DNA from: an uncultured Clostridia bacterium
GTDB taxonomy: Bacteria > Bacillota > Clostridia > Monoglobales > Monoglobaceae
Direction: 5' to 3'
NCBI GenBank assembly: GCA_945878965.1
Contig: CAMCUJ010000112.1
Span: forward strand, 1-5,560
DNA: 5,560 nt
Position 1 is the stretch's first letter; each line of letters opens with the position of its first letter. Positions 1 through 5,514 of this stretch are shown here, piece by piece. Made by a program: the position numbers and the translations under genes. The notes below the pieces were generated by a model. It was not told where the DNA came from, did no database searches, and saw nothing but the letters and a program-made list of their open reading frames with translations.

Positions 1-1
1 T

Positions 2-109
2 GATAACAGAACCCGTCTTAAACAGATTAAAATGACTAAGAATGATTTTTTTGCTTGGATTTTTGTAGTAGTATTTTTTACGATAGGTTTTTTGTCTAAT
101 TTACTGTGA
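2..109 (+). CDS. ecfT: EcfT C-terminal fragment (ECF transporter transmembrane subunit), 5' end outside window
   Basis: The frame beginning at base 2 is open to a TGA at 107-109 and gives a 35-residue C-terminus. It starts DNRTRLKQIKMTKNDFFAW and continues with a hydrophobic stretch (IFVVVFFTIGF) ending SNLL. A basic RTRxKQ segment followed by a last membrane helix is typical of the end of EcfT, the integral membrane subunit that couples the EcfA ATPases to substrate-binding S components for uptake of vitamins or metal ions. In many Firmicutes the order is ecfA1-ecfA2-ecfT-truA, and truA does follow here after an 80-base gap, which supports the call. Only the tail is visible, so the coupling motifs and the substrate cannot be judged. 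The family assignment rests on this short motif plus synteny. Confidence 0.72.
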   Translation, partial: DNRTRLKQIKMTKNDFFAWIFVVVFFTIGFLSNLL

Positions 110-189
110 TTAAAATTTTTAGGGCTTACATCTCTTGTTTAATTACAGAGAATAAGTGTATTAAATTAAGAATAAATATGGAGTAGGAT

Positions 190-936
190 ATGCAGAATTA
201 TATTGCCCGTGCTGTATATGACGGCAGCGGTTTTCATGGCTTTCAGCGCCAGAAAAACGCCGTTACCGTTCAGGAAACCATAGAAACAGCACTAAGCTTT
301 TTATTTGGAGTAAATACTGAAATTATCGGGTGCAGCCGTACGGATTCGGGAGTTCATGCTCTTGAATATATATTCAATTTTTTCAGCGAAACTAAGATTC
401 CCGAGGATAAGTTGGTACCGGCTCTCAATCATAATATAGAAAATGAAGGTCTTGTTATTACCGATATTAAGAAAGCAGATAAAGATTTTCATTCAAGATA
501 TTCAAATAAGGGAAAGAGATATCTTTATAATATATGGAATTCACGAATTAAAAATCCGTTTACCGAAAAATACAGCTGGTATGTACCTCAGACGCTTGAC
601 TTTGATGCGATGAAAAAAGCGGCGGAGTACTTTGTAGGAACCCACGATTTTGCGGCGTTTATGTCAAGCGGAAGCGAGGTTATAAATACAGTAAGAACAA
701 TACGTGCCTGCGAAGTTTCAAGAAGTGAAAGATGGAATGAGCAGATAGAAATTGAGGTTGAAGCTGACGGCTTTCTTTATAATATGGTTCGTATTATAGT
801 CGGAACTTTGGCAGACGTAGGAAAAAATAAGATAGATGCGGATGAAATCAGCGGAATAATTTTATCAAAAAACCGTGAAAATTCGGGAGTTACCGCACCG
901 GCATCGGGGTTGTTTCTTAAAAAGGTTTATTATTAG
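190..936 (+). CDS. truA: tRNA pseudouridine(38-40) synthase TruA
   Basis: TruA isomerises uridine to pseudouridine at positions 38-40 of the tRNA anticodon arm in the cytoplasm. The 248-residue length is normal for the family. Visible motifs in order: YDGSGFHGFQRQ (10-21); the catalytic motif SRTDSGVHA (49-57), with catalytic Asp52 and Arg50 matching E. coli Asp60 and Arg58; FHSRY (100-104); KRYLY (109-113), holding the conserved active-site tyrosine; FVGTHDFAAF; FLYNMVRIIVGTL in the C-terminal half; and the closing TAPASGLFLKKV. No key residue is missing. The ATG at 190 is well supported by GGAG at 180-183 with a 6-base spacer. The gene lies 80 bases after ecfT. That gap holds only a weak promoter-like pair (TTGTTT at 135-140, TATTAA at 159-164), so co-transcription with the ecf genes is the simpler reading. 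Confidence 0.97.
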   Translation: MQNYIARAVYDGSGFHGFQRQKNAVTVQETIETALSFLFGVNTEIIGCSRTDSGVHALEYIFNFFSETKIPEDKLVPALNHNIENEGLVITDIKKADKDFHSRYSNKGKRYLYNIWNSRIKNPFTEKYSWYVPQTLDFDAMKKAAEYFVGTHDFAAFMSSGSEVINTVRTIRACEVSRSERWNEQIEIEVEADGFLYNMVRIIVGTLADVGKNKIDADEISGIILSKNRENSGVTAPASGLFLKKVYY

Positions 937-943
937 ATACTGT

Positions 944-969
944 AGGAAAGGTATATGATATTGCTATGA
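944..969 (+). promoter_or_regulatory. Ribosome binding site plus four-codon minicistron overlapping the next start
   Basis: AGGA at 944-947 lies 7 bases before an ATG at 955, the optimal distance. That ATG opens a frame of only four codons (ATG ATA TTG CTA) ending in TGA at 967-969. The stop overlaps the ATG of the propeller gene (966-968) as ATGA. The same Shine-Dalgarno block (AGGAAAGG, 944-951) ends 14 bases before the ATG at 966, which is long for direct initiation. Translation may therefore load at 955 and reinitiate at 966. An alternative is initiation at the in-frame ATT at 960. The arrangement is seen directly; the coupling is inference. Confidence 0.4.
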
Positions 970-2042
970 CTAAAAAGAAAAGAATAGTTATAATATTAAT
1001 TGCAATTATAGCGGTTATATTGGTTCTTGATATAGGAGTAAGGATTTTTGGATTTATAACAAAATCAGATTTTGAGCAGATAAATTTTGATACTGCGACT
1101 GAATATAGTCTTTATCCGTATAAAAACGATATTTTGATGATTAACAGCGACGGAATGAGGCTTATGGATGAGCACGGCAAAGAAAAGTGGTATGCTGCGG
1201 CAAATAATGTTTCGCCGTCTGTTGATATTTCGGGAGATTACATACTTATTTATGATATGCAGGGAACCACGCTTAAGCTTTATAACGGAAAAAATCTTGT
1301 AACTAATCTTAAAACGGAAGAAAAAATCACCTCCGCTAAGGTTAATAAAAGCGGACAATTTCTGGTTGTAAGCGATGAGGCAGGTTTTAAAAGTAAGGTT
1401 ACTGTCTATAATTCAAATGGTGAAGAAAAGTATAAGTGGCACAGCGGAACATATTATATATCAGATGCGGATATTGCACCGCTTGGAAATAAGATTGCCC
1501 TTTCTCAGATTGATGTCAGCGGTCAAAGCCTTAAAACCATTATAACGCTTATAAATATCTCAAACGAGGAAGTAACAGATTGCAAAACATATGAAAATTC
1601 TCTTACGGCAGTTCTTAAATTCAATAAGGACGGAAGCTTTGTCACACTTTCAAACTCAATGCTTTCAGGCTTTACTGCAAGCGGCGGTCATAAGTATGAT
1701 ATAGATTTAAGCGGTAAGGAGATTACCTCTTTTAATCTTGATAATGATGACAATATGGTTTTAAACACTGTAAATTCACATAACAATACAACATTTGAAT
1801 TTTACGCAAAGGACGGCAAAAAACGAGGCGAATGCTTAATGAACAGCCGTATTAAAACTTTTGCCGTAAACGGTGAGGTTATAATAACCAATGTATTGAG
1901 AGATATCTTCAAAATAACTCCAAACGGAAAGATAAAGAACTGCGGAGCGGTTAATCACGATATAAAAGACATTTGTATTTACGGAAACCGAAAAAAAGCT
2001 ATAATTGTAGGCGGAAGCTGTGCCGATTTAGTTAGTTTTTAA
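966..2042 (+). CDS. Membrane-anchored beta-propeller protein, DUF5711-like
   Basis: This is a 358-residue protein of unknown function. A short basic N-terminus (MTKKKR) precedes one hydrophobic helix at about residues 6-29, which should act as an uncleaved signal anchor with the rest outside the membrane. The remainder is rich in short beta-strand repeats of the WD40/PQQ-like kind: strand-turn units with Asp/Asn-Gly turns such as INSDGMRLMDEHGKEKW (59-75), VYNSNGEEKYKW (147-158), SDADIAPLGNKIALSQID (166-183), FNKDGSF (219-225) and FYAKDGKK (279-286). I count about six or seven repeats, enough for one propeller. Length and architecture match DUF5711 proteins of Clostridia, which I recall from memory and have not searched. 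No catalytic motif is visible. The gene sits 29 bases after truA and 38 bases before the cvpA-like gene. The ATG at 966 is the first in-frame ATG, but its Shine-Dalgarno spacing is unusual. Confidence 0.7.
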   Translation: MTKKKRIVIILIAIIAVILVLDIGVRIFGFITKSDFEQINFDTATEYSLYPYKNDILMINSDGMRLMDEHGKEKWYAAANNVSPSVDISGDYILIYDMQGTTLKLYNGKNLVTNLKTEEKITSAKVNKSGQFLVVSDEAGFKSKVTVYNSNGEEKYKWHSGTYYISDADIAPLGNKIALSQIDVSGQSLKTIITLINISNEEVTDCKTYENSLTAVLKFNKDGSFVTLSNSMLSGFTASGGHKYDIDLSGKEITSFNLDNDDNMVLNTVNSHNNTTFEFYAKDGKKRGECLMNSRIKTFAVNGEVIITNVLRDIFKITPNGKIKNCGAVNHDIKDICIYGNRKKAIIVGGSCADLVSF

Positions 2043-2068
2043 ATTTTAATAAATCTTTATATTGAGTG

Positions 2069-2074
2069 AGGAGG
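2069..2074 (+). promoter_or_regulatory. Consensus ribosome binding site that fixes the cvpA-like start at 2081
   Basis: AGGAGG, a perfect Shine-Dalgarno sequence, ends 6 bases before the ATG at 2081. The reading frame is open upstream to a GTG at 2066, but that longer version would translate the Shine-Dalgarno itself into Arg-Arg and has no site of its own, so 2081 is the real start. Confidence 0.9.
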
Positions 2075-2080
2075 AAAAAA

Positions 2081-2737
2081 ATGAATATATCTGATGTAGT
2101 ATTGATTATAATAGTGGGGCTTTTTACATTCATAGGAATAAAGACGGGTCTTGTAAGAACAGCAATAAGATTTGGTGCGGTGTTTTTGTCGATATTTATT
2201 GCGCTTATAATTTATCCGATGTTTTCCGAAATGTTTCTTTCAAGCGAGATGGCAAACAGCCTTTCGGAAACTATTAATACGGAATATGTGCTTCCGTACA
2301 TTAATAATATGCTTGAGGGTAGCCTCGGCGAATTAAATGAAGCAAACGGAGTTTTAGGCATAATCTCAAAAAATGCTGATATGCAGGCAGCATCTGCGGC
2401 AGGGGTTCTTTCGGATAGAATAACAGCTATTTTTGTGAATGTGGTTACATTTTTGATTATAATGATCTTATGCAGAATTGCATTTGCGGTTATATCAAAG
2501 CTTCTTATCGGAGTGTCGGAATTTCCTGTATTAAAACAGCTGAATGCTTTTGCGGGCGGAATTATAGGATTATTACAAGGCATACTTATATGCTATTTGA
2601 TAATTACGGCAGTTTCGGCAATTGCCGCAGTAAATCCAAGCATTAAAAACATTGATGAAAGTATACAAAACTCGGCTATTGCATCGTATATGTATAATAA
2701 CAACTTTATTTTGAATTCATTATCGTCTGATAAATGA
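2081..2737 (+). CDS. CvpA family membrane protein
   Basis: This is a 218-residue integral membrane protein of the CvpA (colicin V production) family. Hydrophobic segments lie at about 5-20, 30-48, 112-138 and 156-182, giving the usual four-helix layout. The first pair carries the family pattern of a helix, a GIKTGLVRT turn (19-27) and a second helix. The last helix is preceded by FPVLKQLNAFAGGIIGLLQG (148-167), matching the conserved P..LN...G...G element. Residues about 49-111 form a less hydrophobic stretch, probably exposed. CvpA in E. coli is needed for colicin V secretion and affects envelope tolerance. In Firmicutes the role is unclear, so no specific activity is assigned. Its position between a membrane-anchored propeller gene and rho suggests an envelope role carried in a housekeeping operon. 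Start chosen by the perfect AGGAGG six bases upstream. Confidence 0.85.
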   Translation: MNISDVVLIIIVGLFTFIGIKTGLVRTAIRFGAVFLSIFIALIIYPMFSEMFLSSEMANSLSETINTEYVLPYINNMLEGSLGELNEANGVLGIISKNADMQAASAAGVLSDRITAIFVNVVTFLIIMILCRIAFAVISKLLIGVSEFPVLKQLNAFAGGIIGLLQGILICYLIITAVSAIAAVNPSIKNIDESIQNSAIASYMYNNNFILNSLSSDK

Positions 2738-2776
2738 TAGAATATATAACTAAAACCTTAGAAATGGAGAAAATTT

Positions 2777-4237
2777 ATGACTTCTAATGAATTGTCAAAA
2801 CTAAAAATTAAGGAATTACAGGAATATGCCAAAGAAAAAGGCATAAAATCTGTAACAAAATATCGAAAGGAAGAGCTTATTCAGCGTATTTCGGAAATTA
2901 TGGAGGGTGAGGTTCAGAATGAAACTACACCTATAGCTGATGTAAGAACGGAAAAGAAGTCTGATAATACTTATACGGCACACAAAAGTACAAGCAAAAC
3001 GTATGCCGGTTCGGAGAACAGTTCATATACAAGCAGCGATTCTGCTACAAATTCTGACAACAGTTCAAAGAATGAGAATGCGAATAATGATACTTCAAAT
3101 AATACTTCAAACAATTCACAGAGAGAAACTGCCATAATGAGCGGAGTGCTTGAGGTTTTATCGGATGGATACGGTTTTTTAAGAAGTGATAGTTATCAAT
3201 CGGGACCAAACGACGTTTATGTTCCATCAGTTCAGATACGCAGGTTTGGTCTTAAGACAGGTGATTTTGTTGTAGGAAATACGAGAATGTGTCCGGAGTA
3301 CGGAAAATATCAGTCGCTTTTATATGTCCAGACTATAAACGGTGACAGACCGGATTTTATGAGAAGACGTCAGAACTTTGATTCTCTTACACCGATATAT
3401 CCAAATGAAAGATTAAGACTTGAAACAGATTCAAAAGCACATTCTGTAAGGCTTATAGATTTAATTGCACCGATAGGAAAGGGGCAGCGAGGAATAATAG
3501 TTGCACCTCCTAAGGCGGGAAAAACCACTCTGCTTAAAAATATCGCAAACAGCATAAGCAAAAATCATCCCGAGGTACATTTAATAGTTTTACTTATAGA
3601 TGAAAGACCGGAAGAAGTTACCGATATGCAGAGAAGTATAAAGGGAGATGTTGTATATTCTACATTTGACGAGGAGCCGCAGAACCATATAAAGGTTGCG
3701 GAAATGGCACTTGAAAGAGCAAAACGAATAGTTGAACATAAAAAAGATGTAATAATACTTCTTGACAGCATAACACGACTTGCAAGAGCATATAATTTAA
3801 CGGTTTCGTCAAGCGGAAGAACATTATCGGGCGGACTTGACCCGGCGGCGTTGTTTAAGCCAAAGCGTTTCTTGGGAGCGGCACGAAATATTGAGAACGG
3901 CGGAAGTCTTACAATACTTTCAACAGCTTTAATTGAAACGGGCAGCCGTATGGACGATGTTATATTTGAGGAATTTAAGGGTACCGGAAATATGGAGGTT
4001 CACCTTGACAGAAAGCTTCAGGAACGCAGAATTTTTCCGGCCATTGATATTATGAAGTCAGGAACGAGAAAGGAAGAATTATTGCTTACCGCTGAGGAAA
4101 AGGACGCTGTATGGAGAATCAGACGTGCATTTTCAAACAGACAGCCTTATGAGGTTACGGAAACGCTAATAAGCAATCTTGTTAAAACCGAAAATAATGC
4201 TGAGTTCATAAAACGTATTGATAAAATTCTGGACTGA
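2777..4237 (+). CDS. rho: Transcription termination factor Rho with Asn/Ser-rich insertion
   Basis: Rho is a homohexameric RNA-dependent ATPase and helicase that binds nascent RNA and releases RNA polymerase. Domains: Rho_N helix bundle (1-44); a low-complexity linker (about 45-118) absent from E. coli Rho; an OB-fold RNA-binding domain (about 120-190) with GYGFLR (131-136) and [17 protein letters not shown] (147-163); and a RecA-type ATPase from about 210. Walker A is APPKAGKTT (243-251, Lys249), the catalytic Glu is E276 in IDERPEE, Walker B ends at Asp330 in VIILLDS, and [21 protein letters not shown] (351-371) covers the Q-loop region. Arg418 and the arginine finger Arg431 (SGTR) match E. 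coli R353 and R366. The E. coli R-loop lysine K326 is Arg391 here, a conservative change. Residues that contact bicyclomycin in E. coli (R212, S266) are kept as R277 and S331. At 486 residues it is about 67 longer than E. coli Rho, almost all of it linker. GGAGA at 2766-2770 sits 6 bases before the ATG. Confidence 0.98.
   Translation: MTSNELSKLKIKELQEYAKEKGIKSVTKYRKEELIQRISEIMEGEVQNETTPIADVRTEKKSDNTYTAHKSTSKTYAGSENSSYTSSDSATNSDNSSKNENANNDTSNNTSNNSQRETAIMSGVLEVLSDGYGFLRSDSYQSGPNDVYVPSVQIRRFGLKTGDFVVGNTRMCPEYGKYQSLLYVQTINGDRPDFMRRRQNFDSLTPIYPNERLRLETDSKAHSVRLIDLIAPIGKGQRGIIVAPPKAGKTTLLKNIANSISKNHPEVHLIVLLIDERPEEVTDMQRSIKGDVVYSTFDEEPQNHIKVAEMALERAKRIVEHKKDVIILLDSITRLARAYNLTVSSSGRTLSGGLDPAALFKPKRFLGAARNIENGGSLTILSTALIETGSRMDDVIFEEFKGTGNMEVHLDRKLQERRIFPAIDIMKSGTRKEELLLTAEEKDAVWRIRRAFSNRQPYEVTETLISNLVKTENNAEFIKRIDKILD
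2960..3121 (+). other. Asn/Ser/Thr-rich low-complexity linker region within rho
   Basis: Codons 62-115 of rho encode a disordered-looking segment. By my count 35 of 54 residues are Ser (15), Asn (12) or Thr (8), with three Tyr and almost no aliphatic residues. Asn is concentrated at the end: 10 of the last 25 residues. It joins the Rho_N domain to the RNA-binding domain. The segment contains a near-perfect 12-base tandem repeat (3091-3102 and 3103-3114, one mismatch) encoding TSNN twice, which suggests growth by slippage. Clostridium botulinum Rho carries an Asn-rich prion-forming region at the same place. Prion behaviour here is inference only. Confidence 0.85.
3091..3114 (+). repeat. 12-bp tandem repeat inside the Rho linker
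   Basis: Two adjacent 12-base units, TACTTCAAATAA and TACTTCAAACAA, differ at one base and encode the tandem peptide TSNN-TSNN. Because the unit is a multiple of three, gain or loss of a copy would keep the frame and change linker length only. Confidence 0.8.
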
Positions 4238-4244
4238 TGATTTT

Positions 4245-4250
4245 GGAGAA
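4245..4250 (+). promoter_or_regulatory. Ribosome binding site that sets the deacetylase start at 4258
   Basis: GGAGAA lies just after the rho stop. Its GGAG core (4245-4248) is 9 bases before the ATG at 4258. The frame is open from an ATG at 4237, which overlaps the rho TGA, but no Shine-Dalgarno precedes that codon and it would put seven mostly uncharged residues ahead of an otherwise typical signal peptide. Confidence 0.75.
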
Positions 4251-4257
4251 TTTAATT

Positions 4258-5097
4258 ATGAAATGGTTTAGTGTAATTAAAAATAATATAAAAAAAATAT
4301 GTATTGTTTCAATTATAATGCTTTTTGTACTTAATATAAATATCATAAATGCAGAGAATATAAAAGATGGTACAAAAGTACCTATACTTTTGTACCATAA
4401 CATAGTATGGAGTGAGTATGATGGAATGGATCCTGTGGCTAATATGACGGCGGAGGAATTCAGACAGCAGATGACAGAGATTTTAAAAAGAGGTTATAAC
4501 CCAATCAAGCTGTCGCAGTACTATGATTATGTTTTATTGGGAACTCCCATTCCTGAAAATCCTATAGTAATTACTTTTGATGACGGTTACTTAAGTAATT
4601 ATGAGATAGCATTTCCCATACTTAAGGAGCTTAATATTCCGGCAACGATTTTTGTTGTAACCGATACTGTAGGTGCACAGGAGGGAGCAGGAAAAGTTAA
4701 TTTTTCACATTTTACATGGGCACAAGCACGTGAAATGCAGGCAAGCGGTATTATAGATATAGAGTCACATTCGCATACACATAAGGATATGTCAAAGCTA
4801 TCTATATCTGAATTACAGCTTGAAATACGAAAGTCTAAGTATCTTATTGAGAAGAACTTAAATAAAAAGTGTAATGTATTTGCTTATCCATACGGAGGCT
4901 ATGGCGAAGACACTGCCCGAATGGTCAGATGGGCAGGTTATAAAATGCAGATACTTGTTGATGATACTGCGTCGGGGCAGGTATACAAGGTAAACAAACC
5001 GAGTGAGGGCATTGAGAATATTGCAAGAATTACCGTAAGAGGTTTTATGAGCTGTGATGAGCTTTTTGAAATAATTAATTCTGCTATGTCACAATGA
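4258..5097 (+). CDS. Secreted polysaccharide deacetylase (NodB/CE4 family)
   Basis: This 279-residue enzyme is predicted to be exported and to remove N-acetyl groups from a cell-surface glycan. Signal peptide: basic start (MKWFSVIKNNIKK), hydrophobic core (about 14-30) and likely cleavage after NINIINA (Ala32); there is no lipobox cysteine. The mature protein begins with VPILLYHNI (41-49), the opening typical of IcaB/PgaB-like deacetylases. Motif 1 is TFDDG (106-110): Asp108 is the expected catalytic base and Asp109 a metal ligand. Motif 2 is HSHTH (171-175), with metal ligands His171 and His175. Motif 3 is YPYGGY (210-215). All residues needed for a metal-dependent deacetylase are present. 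The substrate could be peptidoglycan or a poly-N-acetylglucosamine-like polymer, and the sequence does not decide. The start is 20 bases after the rho stop, so it is likely co-transcribed with rho. A perfect 14-bp hairpin lies in codons 37-47. Confidence 0.92.
   Translation: MKWFSVIKNNIKKICIVSIIMLFVLNINIINAENIKDGTKVPILLYHNIVWSEYDGMDPVANMTAEEFRQQMTEILKRGYNPIKLSQYYDYVLLGTPIPENPIVITFDDGYLSNYEIAFPILKELNIPATIFVVTDTVGAQEGAGKVNFSHFTWAQAREMQASGIIDIESHSHTHKDMSKLSISELQLEIRKSKYLIEKNLNKKCNVFAYPYGGYGEDTARMVRWAGYKMQILVDDTASGQVYKVNKPSEGIENIARITVRGFMSCDELFEIINSAMSQ
4367..4398 (+). repeat. Perfect 14-bp inverted repeat with 4-base loop inside the deacetylase gene
   Basis: ATGGTACAAAAGTA (4367-4380) and TACTTTTGTACCAT (4385-4398) are exact reverse complements separated by CCTA. 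Pairing stops at G4366/A4399. No T-run follows, so this is not an intrinsic terminator. It covers codons 37-47 (DGTKVPILLYH), including the conserved PILLYH segment. Shorter competing pairings exist: GGTAC (4369-4373) with GTACC (4378-4382), and GTACAAAA (4370-4377) with TTTTGTAC upstream at 4323-4330. Confidence 0.85.
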
Positions 5098-5130
5098 GAA
5101 TTCTTAAAATATTAAATAATTATAAATTTC

Positions 5131-5156
5131 TTTATGAATTGCTTGAAATTCATAAA
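5131..5156 (+). promoter_or_regulatory. Perfect 10-bp dyad overlapping the -35 box, possible operator
   Basis: TTTATGAATT (5131-5140) and AATTCATAAA (5147-5156) are exact reverse complements around GCTTGA. The -35 hexamer TTGAAA (5143-5148) lies in the centre and start of the right arm, so a dimeric protein bound here would compete with RNA polymerase. The site follows the deacetylase stop by 33 bases but is followed by A's, not T's, so it does not look like a terminator. The palindrome is seen; the operator role is inference, and AT-richness makes chance dyads more likely. Confidence 0.5.
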
Positions 5157-5171
5157 AAAAAGTTGTATAAT
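5143..5171 (+). promoter_or_regulatory. Sigma-A type promoter for the small membrane protein gene
   Basis: TTGAAA (5143-5148, five of six consensus bases) and TATAAT (5166-5171, all six) are separated by exactly 17 bases that include an A8 run. Transcription should start near 5178, giving a leader of about 60 bases before the ATG at 5241. This is the best promoter match I found in the window. Confidence 0.85.
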
Positions 5172-5240
5172 ATTTTATATGATTGAATATTGAATTTTAA
5201 GATATTGATATAGATATATTGTGATAGGAGAGATGCAATT

Positions 5241-5363
5241 ATGAAAAAATTTTTACACAAATGTGCAGATGCAGGAATTGTTGCGGCAGTTGCAATATTC
5301 GGAGGATTGTTGATGCTTATTACCGCAATAAATATGCTGATTAAAAAAGCTAAGAATAAGTAG
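5241..5363 (+). CDS. 40-residue cationic single-span membrane protein, unrecognised
   Basis: ATG at 5241, TAG at 5361-5363. The protein begins MKKFLHKCADAG, has one hydrophobic helix at about residues 12-34 (GIVAAVAIFGGLLMLITAIN core) and ends IKKAKNK. By count it has seven Lys, one His and one Asp, so it is strongly basic at both ends. AGGAG (5226-5230) sits 10 bases before the ATG, a little long but acceptable. A second ATG at 5233 is only 2 bases from that site and opens a frame of three codons. The case for a real gene is the unit around it: a consensus-like promoter upstream and an intrinsic terminator 18 bases after the stop. I do not recognise the family. A small regulatory membrane protein, a type I toxin-like peptide or a leaderless bacteriocin would all fit the composition; I see no antisense RNA or immunity gene to favour the last two. 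Confidence 0.72.
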   Translation: MKKFLHKCADAGIVAAVAIFGGLLMLITAINMLIKKAKNK

Positions 5364-5381
5364 ATTTAAAAGATTATTAAC

Positions 5382-5427
5382 GGGTTTAAAAGTTTTTTAA
5401 AAAATTTTTAAACCTTTTTTGTTTTTT
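5382..5427 (+). terminator. Rho-independent terminator after the small membrane protein gene
   Basis: GGTTTAAAA (5383-5391) pairs perfectly with TTTTAAACC (5406-5414). The stem extends inward through a G-T wobble (5392/5405) and four T-A pairs (5393-5396 with 5401-5404) to a TTAA loop, about 14 pairs in all. Two T6 tracts follow at 5415-5420 and 5422-5427, broken by one G. This is a strong forward terminator. It lacks a comparable T-run on the opposite strand, so it looks unidirectional. Confidence 0.92.
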
Positions 5428-5514
5428 AGGGAACTTTTTAAATACTATGACGTCTAAGGACTATAAAGATTAATAAATACTAAATATGTTGTTACGAAAA
5501 GGAGAAAAAAGATT
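5428..5514 (+). promoter_or_regulatory. Leader region of the last gene; must hold its promoter
   Basis: A strong terminator ends upstream transcription at 5427, so the gene starting at 5515 needs its own promoter here. The best -10 candidate is TATAAA (5462-5467), but the matching upstream hexamer is poor (TTTAAA at 5437-5442 with a 19-base spacer). The 9-mer TAAATACTA occurs twice (5439-5447 and 5474-5482). AAGGAG at 5499-5504 is the ribosome binding site, 10 bases from the ATG. Confidence 0.4.

Noticed and set aside
135..164. Possible truA promoter (TTGTTT at 135-140, TATTAA at 159-164)
   Set aside because: Both hexamers match the consensus poorly and the spacer is 18 bases in AT-rich sequence; read-through from ecfT explains truA expression without it.
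1065..1358. 97-codon open frame on the minus strand, and other minus-strand frames across the window
   Set aside because: They lie opposite well-supported genes, have no ribosome binding site that I can see, and read as low-information antisense translations.
2616..2627. 12-base perfect palindrome CGGCAATTGCCG inside the cvpA-like gene
   Set aside because: About one such zero-loop palindrome is expected by chance in a window this size, and it encodes an ordinary Ala-rich helix (S-A-I-A-A).
2711..2750. Possible rho promoter (TTGAAT at 2711-2716 with TAGAAT at 2738-2743 or TATAAC at 2745-2750)
   Set aside because: The spacers would be 21 and 28 bases, outside the working range for sigma-A promoters.
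4237..4257. Longer deacetylase start at the ATG overlapping the rho stop
   Set aside because: No Shine-Dalgarno precedes it, while the ATG at 4258 has GGAG at 9 bases and yields a standard signal peptide. Translational coupling from rho could still allow it at low level.
5102..5202. 9-base inverted repeat TCTTAAAAT (5102-5110) / ATTTTAAGA (5194-5202)
   Set aside because: Arms are short, entirely AT-rich apart from one base, and more than 80 bases apart, so chance is the better explanation.
5233..5244. Second ATGA-type minicistron (ATG CAA TTA TGA) overlapping the start of the 40-residue protein
   Set aside because: Its ATG is only 2 bases after the AGGAG site, too close for efficient initiation; it probably arises by chance in AT-rich sequence.
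5439..5482. Direct repeat of TAAATACTA (5439-5447 and 5474-5482) upstream of the last gene
   Set aside because: Nine bases of mostly A and T recurring in an AT-rich leader is weak evidence for paired binding sites.
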